In this document: piece by piece, positions 8,937-20,210 of the stretch
How positions within the stretch are numbered: the first letter of the stretch is position 1
Layout: each line of letters starts with the position of its first letter
Origin: Spinellus fusiger
Lineage: Eukaryota > Mucoromycota > Mucoromycetes > Mucorales > Phycomycetaceae
NCBI GenBank assembly: GCA_025094145.1
Contig: JALLLS010000013.1
Location: 310,001 to 374,000 of the forward strand
DNA length: 64,000 nt
Reading direction: 5' to 3'
The notes under the pieces: model-generated
The model's database searches: none
The model's input: the letters and a program-made list of their open reading frames with translations, nothing else
Told to the model about the DNA's origin: nothing
Program-made: the position numbers and the translations under genes

Positions 8937-11273
8937 ATGAACTCGCTGGGTCCACTCTTATGTATCACAAAAATGGCAGCAGCACTCAAAGCAAAGGCAC
9001 TCTTTAACTGTAATGCAGAAGACGAAGGGGAAATATCCTTCACTATGGGAGATATTCTTGTCGATGTAAGAAAGTCAACAGAAGAAGATTGGTACATTGG
9101 CAGAGTGGAGGGAACATTGACGCGCGGGCTGTTTCCCTACAACTATGTCGAGTTTATCACTGACCATGCAGGGATGCTGCCTAAGCCCATTACCATAGAA
9201 GGCTCTGATGTTTATCGACATTCTGTGAGTGCAAGTATTTCTCCGCCCAACTCTGTCATGTCTTCTACTTGGTCTGTTATTTCCAGCCAGCCAGCCTACC
9301 AAGAAGACATGGACAGAGGCACCCAACCCACTGTAAAGAGAAATCTAAACACCGATCCATTTGAGTTTGCCATGATGCCCTCCTCTCGCTCCAAACAACG
9401 GCCTGTCGTAGGGCCTAAGCCTATCCAGACAGATTTGCCCATAGTGAAGAAAGAAAGACCACAGACAGCAGCAGCCTTGTCGAATGCATTCTCGGCGGTA
9501 ACACAAGATTTTCCACTGCACAAGTCGGCCTCTATTGCCAAAGACATTGCATCAAGGGCACGGTCTCTTTCTACTTCTTCCGTACAGAACAAGGACATTC
9601 TAAAAACGACAAAGCCTTCCAAACTGCACCAAGATCAAGACACAAAAAGGGCATTTGAGAGTGCTATTGGAAAGATTGGAGTGATATCACCAAGATCCCT
9701 CCCCAACACACGCTCAGGTTCCTTTTCAAAACCCCTGCATGGTGTAGGCAAAGTCCAATTCAAGTCTACGGATATATCCAGTGGACATAAAACAGAAACA
9801 AAAATAAAGGCAGAAGCAGAAGCAGAAGCAGAGGAAGAGGAAGAAGCAGAGGAAGAGGAAGAGGAAGAGGAAGAGGAAGATGGTGATTATCAGTTAGTAA
9901 AGCCTTCGCAATTACGACAAAAACAACACCTTCCACCTGTTATAGCAGCAAAACCCTTTTATCGCCATACTACAAGTAAATCAGTGGATATGACAGTCAG
10001 TGAAAGGGGAATTGTATTCTCTCAACTCCTCACAGCCAACAATCCTGCCCCTAAGCTCCCATCAAGACCCACTTCCAAAGCCAGTAAAAGACCCAAAGTC
10101 CTTCCCTTGGCACAAACATCATTCTTCCAACCTATTCCTATTGCCACTACTAATGAAAAGGACTATGAACAGAGCGATGTTCGTTCTCCACCTATGATCA
10201 AACCCAAACCACCACAAGCCATTCAGTTTAACTTACCTTTAGTCTCTTCTCTTTCTTCTCGACTCAAAGACAAGACTACTCTACAGTCACCTACTTTTCA
10301 GCCAAAACCCAATGATACAACCCATCCTTCTCTCACTTCAACACCTTCTCTTCCGTCACAACGACCACCACTGCCCCCCAGCATAAATAAACCTACTGTC
10401 TCCCGTTCTTCAGGCTTTGATCGTCTCATCAGTCCTACTCGCCAAGTCTCTCCACTGATCTCCACACCAAAGATAGGCACAGCACCCACTTTAACCGCAC
10501 GTCCTGTCCAGCCATCTTCTGTTTTGAATACTCGGACTCGGTCTTCTACAAGCGCAAGCAGTACAGATAAAATGAGTCCTTATGTGTCTCGTCTGAAGCG
10601 TGCTCAGTCTCTTTCTCCCTGTCACCCTAAAACAATGGATAAAACTACTAATACTACCACCACATCCAATATCTTTACACTGCCACCACAGTTGCCATCC
10701 CAATTACCATCACAGCCATTCACAGAGAGCTCATCCACCACTCCAGAAAGATCTCACTTGAGGAACAGTACAGATACAAAAGTCCTTTTCACTTCTCTTC
10801 ACCCACCTTCTCTTCCCAAGAAACAGCCATTAAAATCCACCGAGCCAGAAAAAAGGAAGATAGCACCGCCACCGCCTCCCTCCCGCCCTTCCAAACAGAC
10901 GCCCCACACACCACACACACCACACACACCACACACACCACACACACCACAAATACCACAAATACCTCACACACCACATACACCGCAAACACCACAAATA
11001 CCTTACACACCACAAATACCTCACACACTTTCTCCTACAGAAGAAGAGACACGACGGTACCAATCACTGTTTGATCAGATCCAAGATGAAGGATGTGTGA
11101 ATGGACAAACAGTGCAATTGATATGGCAAAGGAGTCGATTACCTGACCATCACCTGGCACAAATCTGGTGTGAATGTGATCCTTATAATACAGGTCTACT
11201 AGACAAACAAACGTTTATGTTAGGCATGTGTAAAATTGATCTATTGTTGAAGAAGTTTGAAATGACTAGATAA
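8937..11273 (+). CDS. SH3-EH domain adaptor protein (endocytosis/phosphoinositide type)
   Basis: A single open frame encodes 778 residues. An N-terminal SH3 domain lies at about residues 15-75 (AKALFNCNAEDEGEISF, then DWYIGRVEGTLTRGLFPYNY, with the conserved ALF, W and P-Y positions). A long disordered linker follows, with an acidic Glu run (about 290-315), many PxxP segments and a PHTPHTP repeat near residues 655-700. The protein ends in an EH domain (about 702-775: YQSLFDQI, LPDHHLAQIWCECDPYNTG, LDKQTFMLGM), the NPF-binding calcium-hand fold. The C-terminal EH resembles the IRS4/TAX4 group, which regulates phosphoinositides and autophagy. An SH3 plus C-terminal EH suggests a scaffold at endocytic or actin sites. 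The ATG at 8973, giving MAAALKAKALFN, is an equally good start. Confidence 0.78.
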   Translation: MNSLGPLLCITKMAAALKAKALFNCNAEDEGEISFTMGDILVDVRKSTEEDWYIGRVEGTLTRGLFPYNYVEFITDHAGMLPKPITIEGSDVYRHSVSASISPPNSVMSSTWSVISSQPAYQEDMDRGTQPTVKRNLNTDPFEFAMMPSSRSKQRPVVGPKPIQTDLPIVKKERPQTAAALSNAFSAVTQDFPLHKSASIAKDIASRARSLSTSSVQNKDILKTTKPSKLHQDQDTKRAFESAIGKIGVISPRSLPNTRSGSFSKPLHGVGKVQFKSTDISSGHKTETKIKAEAEAEAEEEEEAEEEEEEEEEEDGDYQLVKPSQLRQKQHLPPVIAAKPFYRHTTSKSVDMTVSERGIVFSQLLTANNPAPKLPSRPTSKASKRPKVLPLAQTSFFQPIPIATTNEKDYEQSDVRSPPMIKPKPPQAIQFNLPLVSSLSSRLKDKTTLQSPTFQPKPNDTTHPSLTSTPSLPSQRPPLPPSINKPTVSRSSGFDRLISPTRQVSPLISTPKIGTAPTLTARPVQPSSVLNTRTRSSTSASSTDKMSPYVSRLKRAQSLSPCHPKTMDKTTNTTTTSNIFTLPPQLPSQLPSQPFTESSSTTPERSHLRNSTDTKVLFTSLHPPSLPKKQPLKSTEPEKRKIAPPPPPSRPSKQTPHTPHTPHTPHTPHTPQIPQIPHTPHTPQTPQIPYTPQIPHTLSPTEEETRRYQSLFDQIQDEGCVNGQTVQLIWQRSRLPDHHLAQIWCECDPYNTGLLDKQTFMLGMCKIDLLLKKFEMTR

Positions 11274-11555
11274 AGGAATCTCTATCATCACCGCCACAAA
11301 AACAAAAAACAAAGAGAGAGAGAGAGAAAGAAGAAAAAGAGTGCTTTTGTAGCTGTTTATTCTCTTGGATGACCTGATGAGATAGAGAAAGAAAGAAAGA
11401 AAAGAGAGAGAGAAAGGAAGGGCTCTTTTTACGTGTGTTTATAGGTGTGTTTGTGTGTATTTAGATATATCTATGGTGATGTATATCTATAGATAAATGT
11501 GTATGTGTGTATGTGTAGATGTGTAGATGTGTAGATAGACATCTGTTTATATAGT

Positions 11556-14500
11556 CTACTTCTTTTTTGTTCTCACTTGAATGAACAACTGAACCTCTCT
11601 TCCAAGAGCCTCGCTCACTTTAGCACGGGCTGCTTCCACTACTTTATCCACAACGGCACCTTTGGCACCCACAACAATCTTCTGCTGGCTATCACGTTCT
11701 ACATAGACTGTTTGTTCAATGCGCAGTTTACCATTGCGTTCTTCTGTCCATCCCGTGTTTTCCTACATAAAGCATAGTCAATATCTTCACAAGTGCAGTA
11801 AACTCACTTGTTTCAACATGTAAGGAATATAGTCATAGAGACGCTTGAAAAATTCAACACGGATCAATTCTTCCACACGCTTCAGATCAGACATCTCGTA
11901 CTTTGCTTCTTTAGGGTAGGCCCACAGCCTTGGTGTAGAAGACTTAAAAAGCGTCTCCTATTGAAATACGTTAGTGTCTCTGGAGTTGTCTTCCTTCTTA
12001 TAGTACCTTGACATCATTGAGAGTGTTCTGTTGAAGAGCAGAGACAAATAGAGTCTGTTGGATATGCTTATAGCCTGCTTTGTACCGCTCTGCCGTTGCC
12101 TGTAGTAGCTCCACCTGGTTATCCAACAAATCCATCTAATAAATAATATGGCATTTAGGTAAGTATCCCAGATAAATACTCAATGGTACCATTGAATTCT
12201 TACCTTGTTAAATACAAGTGTGGTGGGAGTTGAGTATTTGCTCAGATGGGATAAGATGTTCTCTTCAATGGGTTGGGATCCAGGAAGCAATGCTTTTTTA
12301 CTATCCACCAGAATAATGACTAGAAACCATCCACTTATTATTTCGTATGGATTTCTATGAGATGAATCCATCTTGTACTTACGGTGATCTGCTTCATCCA
12401 ATGCACGCCATGCTGAAGTAAGAAGTGTCTTGTCCAGCTTGCTTGACTTGTTATCTTCTACAATGCCAGGTGTATCCAAGAATACCTAGCACATAATACC
12501 ATTTCAATCACACTCAGCATTAGCATTCTAATCCTTTCTTTCTCTTCTTCTATCCATAATAAGAATAAGAACAACAGCAATATTACCACTTGATAATTAT
12601 CCTGTGTAAACACAGCCAATACTCTTTCTCGTGTGGTGTGAGCTTTGGGAGATACAACAGATATCTAAAATGTATTGAATCAATTGTTGCTATTCAATGA
12701 TTCTCTTTTTTTTTCTCTTTATTATATTTCATTGATGTTGTACCTCTTGTCCTATCATTGTATTAATAAGAGTTGATTTGCCTGCATTAGGTTCTCCAAT
12801 CACTGCCACTTTTAATGAGTGTGGTTTCTCTGGCTGTTCTACTACACCAAAGATCTTAATCAAACGCTGTGATAATCCTAAGAAAGAAAGAAAGAAAGAA
12901 AACATCAGTTCACTAATCAATAGACATCAATGTGTAAAGGCAATGGAGTTTACCTGCAGGCTCCATTCTTCTCTTGGCAGTAAGAATACGAAGAATATCA
13001 TCGTTCTTATCTGTATTAGTTTCATCGTCTCTTATTTTTATCTCTTGTTTGTCAGAACGCTTTCTTTCTGTCAGGGGAGCTTTGAGTTCAATATCTCGAT
13101 AAACATCCTCAAACTCTGATGCTTCATTGCTAGAATAGTTTGTGTTTCTAAATAGACCATGGAATTTCTTTCTAGGATCTGGGTTTCGGTATGACTTTGC
13201 ATTTCTGTTTTTGAAGGACAACCCAAGATCATCTCTTTCATAGTGGTTGGAGTCTTTGTCAGACTGGGTTTCTGAACGATTCCATGGTTCATTCTGATTC
13301 ATTCTGATATTGCCCTGTTCTCTAAAAGACATATCATAACGACCCCTTGAGACGTTTTCATCATTTGTACTGTTTATAAACTGCCTTTTCTCTTCAGAAG
13401 AATCTACTGGCAGATCTTGGGCTTTGGCTAGAACATCCCACTGGATATCCGTACTAGGTTTCCATGTCGAACCAACAGACTCTTGGGAAGATTTGATATT
13501 ACTCTGTCTATCAATGATCTCTGTCCAATTCTTTCTTTCTCTGTTTTCTCCAATGTCTCTTCTGTCTTTTGTTTCCCTGCTATTCAAGCTATCTTTACTG
13601 TCTTTGTTGTATCTGTCATCTTTAGACCATCTATCTGTACTCCAGCCATTGCTATTGTCTTTAGTTTCTCTGATTTTCCAGTCCTCTCTACTGTCTCTGA
13701 GGTCTTTACTATCTCTATTACTCAAGCTGTCTCTGCTGTCTCTGCTCCAACCATTTCTGCTTTCACCGTTGTCTCTGTTATCCCTGCTATTCCAGTCATT
13801 TCTGCTATCTCTGCTCTCTCTGCTCCAGCCATTTCTGCTTTCACCGCTGTCTCTGTTATCCCTGCTATTCCAGCCATTTCTGCTTTCACCGCTGTCTCTA
13901 CTATCCCTGCTATTCCAGTCATTTCTGCTCTCTCTGCTATCCCTGCTGTCTCTGCTGTCTCTATTCTCTATACTACTCAAGCTGTCTCTGCTGTCTCTAC
14001 TCCAGCCATTTCTGCTTTCACCACTGTCTCTATTATCTCTGCTGAACCGATCTCTCGGTTCTCCTGACTGGAAATTAATTTTTTTTTCCTCTAACCCAAA
14101 CTCATTTTCTTCTTCAGAAGACATAGCATAGGTTCTGATTCTTTGAGGGGGGGAGATAGGTCGAGCAACGCCACCATCAAAACTAATCTCTTTCAATGGA
14201 GTCAAATGTTCGGTTCGATCCAAATTTCTCTCTCTAATTTTCACTCGCTGAACTTCAACACCATCATCAAGAACATGTCCATCCGTTCTCCAGACATTTG
14301 TGCTTTTTTTCAGGGCGTCCACAGGGAAAGGTCGCAATGGAATTCGACTCAGTTTTAGTGTGGGGGGTTGGGTACCAGGTTTAGGCCGAAGAATATCGAG
14401 CGGTATACCTCTCCCCTTATTGCTTAGTATCTTATTAAGAGTCACACCGTGATGTTTTTTTGCCCGATTCATAATAGCATAGGTACGCTGTTGATGTTCA

Positions 14501-14638
14501 ATAGGTCGGCCTAAGAAAGAAACAGACATGAGGAAGTGAACATCAAGTTCATGGTGACTAGTTTTATATATTTATATAAGTTGTCTTACATTGTTTAACA
14601 GTTGTGCCAAACGAAGAAGCAGAACCCAAACGAAGCAT
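11556..14638 (-). CDS. Mitochondrial Era-type GTPase with a long N-terminal extension
   Basis: Era GTPases bind the 3' end of small-subunit rRNA and help mitoribosome assembly. Nine minus-strand exons are proposed: 14638-14590, 14510-12954, 12877-12744, 12664-12587, 12485-12383, 12319-12204, 12135-12007, 11957-11808 and 11762-11556 (840 residues, all phases closing). GTPase motifs are clear: G1 GEPNAGKS, G2 in SPKAHTTRERV, G3 LDTPGIVE, G4 NKMD, split exactly between exons 6 and 7, and G5 near SAL. The C-terminal KH domain has ERDSQQKIVVGAKGAVVDKV with its GAKG loop. Residues 1-28 (MLRLGSASSFGTTVKQCRPI...) look like a mitochondrial presequence. About 520 residues precede the GTPase, including an Arg/Asp/Ser/Gly/Asn-rich repeat region, whereas known Era proteins have short leaders. 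The extension joins the GTPase through a clean GTAAAC...CTTAG intron. Confidence 0.88.
13545..14065. repeat. Coding tandem repeats in the ERA extension
   Basis: On the coding (minus) strand, imperfect units encode variations of RDSGESRNGWSRDSRDSR and RNDWNSRDNRDS, many times over, at roughly residues 165-335. The nucleotide units are about 24-66 bp and look recently amplified, since neighbouring units are nearly identical. The opposite strand stays open in two frames purely because of this composition. Confidence 0.85.
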
Positions 14639-15921
14639 TATCAACCTTTGCCAATAAGTGTTGATTCTCGAAGAACAATAACAAAATGAAAATAAAAAAT
14701 GCACACCATCGTTAAGGCAGTCACAATCCTTAACTCCACTGAATTTTAGTCAAAGTCCGTTGGTGGGCATGGCGTTCTCTTTCGACTCACAGACAAGAGA
14801 GCATGGATAGAGGAAACATACAGTGAGTCTATTAAACCAGTGAATCTATTGAACTATTATCTAGGTTATAACAATAGAACGAATAGTTCAATATGAAAAA
14901 TAGTCCACTTTAAAAAACAAAAGGAGAATAACCAAGAGATAAAATATACTATTTTGTGTATTTCTCTATGGATACATTGGACACTAATAATGCTCAATTT
15001 ATAGGCACTCATAGCACAGCTATTGTATAGCACAGAAGATAAACCACAAAAAATAAACAGAGAAGAAATCCATGGTCATAACACTTTCTCTATTGTAGGT
15101 CATAGTATGCATCTGTCTATTCTCTTATTGAAATGTATCCTTGTCCTTCTATAGACATATCCAAAGTCAATGTTACTCTTTAAAGAGTTCTTTAGTCCTG
15201 AGTCTACCTTAAGAATAGGCAGTGGTGAATCACAGCTATTCTTTCTATTTTATTTATATATAGAGTTTACATTCTTTTCTATTACATTATGTACTACTTT
15301 GTCTCTTGTTATTCTTTCCTTACTGAGTAGTATCTATCTTTTAACTTATTTCTTAATTGAAGCATATTTCCTATCAAGACTTACTTATTAAGGGTTCTAT
15401 GTAAAGACAGTGCTTACTGTCTCAAATGGTGGTGTAATTTGAGGCAGTGATTGATCTAAAAAGCGTGTAAAACTCGAGAGAAAAAGAGAGTGGTTGTATA
15501 CACAAATATCACACACAAAAAAGGGAAATGAGGGATGTACTTAATGAATTAGTCTTTCTGTTTTAGCAAAAAGAAAGAGACTAGAGACTAGAGAGTGTTA
15601 ACCAACAATAGTGACAGAAAGCCAAAAGTGTATGTAACCTACAGTGTTACAGAGAAACAAAGGATGATTTTGATAAAATAGAAAGTAATGTTTGTTTCAA
15701 GACTTAGAGTGAGTTTAGCCTCTACAATACAATTCAGAAGATATCAAAGATGACTTTATTAATAGAAGACTATGGTACGCTATATATACGCCATGGATTA
15801 AAAGAAGTGTAATTATTGTTACGACTATCTATTTTACTATGGGCTTTCCTACGTTTTATGAATACTCAAGCCTTTGATAGGCAAGGATGCCTATTACTAT
15901 AAAACCTTTATTTTCTTCAAA
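14639..15921. other. Intergenic DNA between ERA and the inverted-repeat element
   Basis: No gene is supported. A short open stretch begins with ATG at 14700 (MHTIVKAVTILNSTEF then a stop) and an adjacent frame continues with residues like HGVLFRLTDKRAWIEETY near 14765-14820, which could be a decayed or spliced gene fragment. I could not assign it. The frame at 15170-15391 is hydrophobic but has no family motif. Confidence 0.4.
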
Positions 15922-17348
15922 ACGAAACACAAAGCTAAATGCTCAATTTAATCAAAGACAAAGCTCATCTGAGCCAGATCATAGCCAACTATATGAAAGA
16001 AAACACAATGCAACAATGGAAGTTCAAAATACTTGTACGTAGGCTTCTCCACCAAGAGTTGTAAGCTGAACCAACTGATGTGAATCTTCTGGAGATTGGC
16101 AATTTTTATAAAACAAAACAAAACAAAACAAAACAGTAAGATTGTAAAAAGCTTTATTTTATTTTATTTTATTTCATACTATACGCTGACCTGGAAACCA
16201 AACGCAAAAATCGTTCGGGGAAAAAAGCTAATGTGTGTTTAATGTTTGTATGAAGCTCTCCATGTGAAAGAGAAATCTTGTACTTACCAGCAAGACTAGT
16301 AAGCATTCAACTAGAGATACATACGTACACCTTAATTAATATCTATCTATCTATATAATATTACGTGTCGTTGTGCATTATGTTGCTCATATATCACATT
16401 ATAAACATAAAAACCACAGTGATACATACACAACTTGTTATTATTGATAGAAAGAAGAGATTTATTTCTGTAACGGCAAGAAAAGCTCTTTAAATATCGT
16501 CATACATATACATATACATATATATAAATGAATGCTTATTTAATAAATGCAGGACAAGAGTTGCAGACATCTACCGAGCGAAACGTCAAGCAGAAGGCTG
16601 GTATAAAGCATTGCATCTTGGAAAATATCATGTTGTATCTTCAAAACAATCTTTGTAGTAGAACTGCGACTGGTTGTAATGAATATTAAATAGAATAGGT
16701 CTTGAAACAATCATTAATAATAAAACATTGAGAAAATAGCCTGTATAAACAGGAATCACAGAATCCATCTCATGCAAACATACTTATGATGATTCGATGA
16801 CAAAAAAAAAGTAAAAGATCAATTAATAAACAAGATCTTTCTTAATGTTAGAATTCACACTCTATAGCAGACACAATAATAAACTTTCATATCATTCAAG
16901 TAACAACTAAATGAAAGTATCCAGAAAACAGATGACACTCTCAATCGATCTACAGAAGAGCAAATGAAAGGTTTTACAATCGCAATCAAGATGCTCAATC
17001 ACTAATGTATCCAAGGATTAGAAGATATCTCGTGTCAAGCCACCCATTCTCAAAGATATGCGTACGTCTTTATTTTTTAATGTCTTTTCCCTCCTTGAAC
17101 TTTAATAAAACAGGTTCAAAAAGCTTACTGCTGTCTCTGCTTTTATTGATAGCGTTTACCGTTGCCTAACAATTATAAACATTGTTGTCGCCATGCTAAA
17201 ATCGACATCTTCAAACGGAGAAATCAAGATATTATAAGGCCACCTGATGTCACATCTTTACATCGTTAACTTGTTAAACAGAGAAATAGTGCTCCAACCG
17301 CTCCCATCCATACTATTAGTCAAAATATTATAAAATTCCAAGCATAGT
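15922..17348 (+). repeat. Left arm of the giant inverted repeat
   Basis: It begins ACGAAACACAAAGC and ends at the inner edge CCAAGCATAGT. It contains five AAAAC units near 16112-16136, a TTTTA run near 16156-16174 and TATC/ATAC runs. No open frame of note is seen inside the arm. The outer limit is set by a mismatch at 15921/21638 and the inner limit by a mismatch at 17349/20210. Confidence 0.93.
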
Positions 17349-18289
17349 GGAGTTTTTGTAAATGACTTTTGTATAAAACACTAATTTTCCGCGCACTAAA
17401 AACCACACCACACTCCACATTGTACACGTTCCACGCTATAGATACTCCACACTACAAGCCTTTTCATGGTGCCTGTTAAAAATAAAAATAGTCCTTGAAT
17501 AAAATAAACTTTGTTTAAACGTTTGTCTTTTTATTATTTTTATGTCAACTATTTACCAATAAAATTACTCGGATCTCGATATTGAAAACGTCTATATTTC
17601 TTTAGAAACTGAATTTAAAGATACGTTCCGCGTAAGATTCGAGTTTGAAACCAGAAATGAACTTAGAGATATCGCAAATGAATCTGGAAAAAGACAATAT
17701 CTCTATAGTAATCCTCAGATCAAATAAGTGAATTGTAGGATGAGGCAGTCTTACTTCCCTAACTGCCTGGATATTATCTAAAGACAATAGCTTTTACTAA
17801 CAAAGAGAAAGTAGTCAACGCCACTAAAAAATAAATAGCATACAAGTATAAAAAAGTGTATTTTTCTAATTTTATTTTATTTTATAAATCAGACATTGAT
17901 ACGAGGAACTTCCTATAGTACAAACAAGTAAAATAGACTCTCAAAGACATAGATAGTAAAATGTTTCCAGTATCTTTCATTTTTTCATCGTGCTTCTTCC
18001 TTTTTCGTTGGTTATATTTTTCTGGTGCTTGTAAAGTACAATTTTTATTTCAAATACTTGTTTAAACACTGCCTCCCCACATTTTCAGTGGTATTTGTTA
18101 AACCTCATTAGTCCTTGGAATCTCACACTGGCCAAATACATCCCTGCCATTTACCAATTCCTCTAATATCCGTGTGTGTATCGAGTCCTTCGTGGTCTTA
18201 TGTGTCTCCAGTCGATTCTTAGTGCCCAACATTACAGATTGATTTATATTATTTACAAACACAATTATTTTTTATCGTGCCGCTAAGAA

Positions 18290-18490
18290 GTCTGAGCATG
18301 CTCAACAACAGTTAGAAGATGGTAAAAAAAACATGTCGTATGACCAATGAACGCAATAACTGTTCATGCATAATTTATGCTTCAATTAAGGATGGAAAGT
18401 AGGTAGTAGCAAAGATGAATCCTTATCACGACCATTTTATTAAGCAGTTGAATCACTTGAGTGGTACATTAGATTGAGTTGTTTTCCTTA
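18290..18490 (+). pseudogene. Remnant FAR1/WRKY-GCM1-type zinc-finger domain
   Basis: The frame around 18334-18480 reads TCRMTNERNNCSCIIYASI, then KDGK followed by a stop where a Trp is expected, then VVAKMNPYHDHFIKQLNHLS. This preserves the C...C...HxH zinc arrangement and the 'KDGKW-V-NP-HDH' wording typical of FAR1-type DNA-binding domains in MULE transposases. Upstream, AAKKSEHAQQQLEDGKK is in a frame shifted at the A-run. At least one stop and one frameshift make it non-functional. Confidence 0.6.
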
Positions 18491-18669
18491 GTGTTATCGG
18501 TGATATCAAAGGCGAACCAATAAAGCATTATGTGACTTAGTACAAGCTTGGGGAATTTTAAACAAGGCGTAGAGAAGGAAAGAGAGAAGAGAAGGAGAAA
18601 CGCGAAAAGAGAAAAAAAAAACATGAAAATCAATTTTTAAAACTAAAATAACAAACAGAAAAGGTTTGA

Positions 18670-19100
18670 TTTACGAGAATAAGCAATTGGTACCTGTGAA
18701 TCTATTTCATGAAATATCTACGGATAAAGATTATATTTAGAATTTTATCAATCCAAAACCAGATAAAAATTGTGGGTTTAAAGCCCCTTCTGCCGCTCTT
18801 TAATAAGAAAGAAAAATGGGATGATGTTAAGAGAATTATGTTTGAAACATTTAAAAAGTATAAAATTATTATGCATACTGAACGTTTCAGCGAAGGAGAA
18901 AAGGAAAAAATAAATAAGGGATATGTTACAAGAAAGGTGTTCTCTAAATACTAATAAAGATGAATGGCTTGATACTATTAATTTTGCCGTAAATAGCAGC
19001 TGATGCGTTGGGAAAAACCATTACAGTTTATATATCGAACAGAGGTGGTGTCAACAGTAATGATACGTGGCAAGATTGGCTGTATAGTGCACACGGATAG
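18670..19100 (+). pseudogene. Remnant OTU-like cysteine protease domain
   Basis: Across frames the region reads FINPKPDKNCGFKAPSAAL (the OTU catalytic signature is D-G-N-C-[GL]-F/Y-RA), then KKEKWDDVKRIMFETFKKY, then DEWLDTINFAV and ADALGKTITVYISNRGG. This order matches the OTU domain seen in transposon-encoded fungal proteins. At least two frameshifts and several stops separate the parts, and the conserved Gly before the catalytic Cys is Lys here. It is decayed coding sequence, not a gene. Confidence 0.6.
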
Positions 19101-20210
19101 AAAATTGAATAAGTAGGATAGAAAAAAAACTACAACTCGATCGATTAATCGAGTTAAAGTTATAAGATAGGAATAGAAACATGATCAAAGATCAATAAGA
19201 ATGGTATTTAGATACAACAATAAGAAATAGAAAAACAACAATAATTAACAACAACAGTCAGTAGGTTCGATATTTCATTCAGGACAATATACACAAAACA
19301 CTGAACTCAATGACAGATCCAAGTACGAGATAAATAAACAAGTAACAGAGATAAATTTATTTAATTGAATTACTGTAGATATCTATATGTTTTTCTTATC
19401 TATTGAGCTACTAAGAAAAAGGGAAAAAGTATAAATGAATAGGTGGCAGAATAACTGTCAAGAAATAGAATAATTGATAAATACTCAAAAGGGAAAGTAG
19501 CAGAGTACCGAAATGAGTTTAGCGAAGAAAAGAAGAAAATAAAATGAACAATAGATAATGTAATGCTGGGTACTTTGAGATCAATTTGAGACACGTAGGG
19601 CCTTGGGAGTCTGGCTACTGGCATATAAAATTAGCTGAAAAGAAAGGGTTTGGGAATGTCTTTTTTTTTCTGCCACGAAGGGTAGTACATGGGGGATGTA
19701 TGGGAGACGCCACAAGATGTGGGGTGGCAGAAAACAAAAAGGTAGTAGAAATAAAAATGGTATTTTACAAATAACAACAAAGAAACTAGTGTAAAGTGAC
19801 GGAACACAAAGAAAACAAATTGAGAACAGGAAATAGTCTACTATCTAAGTCTATGAAAGCCTGTAGTACTTGACTTTACTCCATATAGCTGCCCGGATCA
19901 AAGTCTTTATTATTATTTTTTTTAAAAAAATAGACAGCAACACTTTTTATACTATTTTTTTCCTATTCTTTCCAGTAATGCTGTCTCCTTTTTATTTGCA
20001 AGTAATCTATTATGTCCTTACAGAACATCCATGCAGGTAGAGGAGTCACATACTTCTATCTCACAGCAGGTAATTTATCTAAGCAAAATCACTTAGTAAA
20101 TGATAGAGTCTAAAGAGTCTAAAAATATGATAACTTTTCACCAAAGTAACGAACAAAATGAATAATGCTGAATTGATGTGTTTTCTATAAGACAATCACA
20201 CCACGTGTAA

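Noticed and set aside
10789..11063. Val/Cys-rich minus-strand frames opposite the SH3-EH gene
   Set aside because: They are the antisense of the CACACCACA repeat that encodes PHTPHTP on the plus strand.
13424..14131. Long plus-strand frames opposite the ERA extension
   Set aside because: Two overlapping Ser/Leu- and Ile/Ser/Ala-rich frames exist only because the antisense of the RDS/NGW repeats lacks stops. The minus strand has the splice-consistent gene.
18709..18954. 81-residue frame inside the inverted-repeat element as an independent gene
   Set aside because: It is the middle piece of the decayed OTU-like domain, with upstream and downstream parts in other frames.
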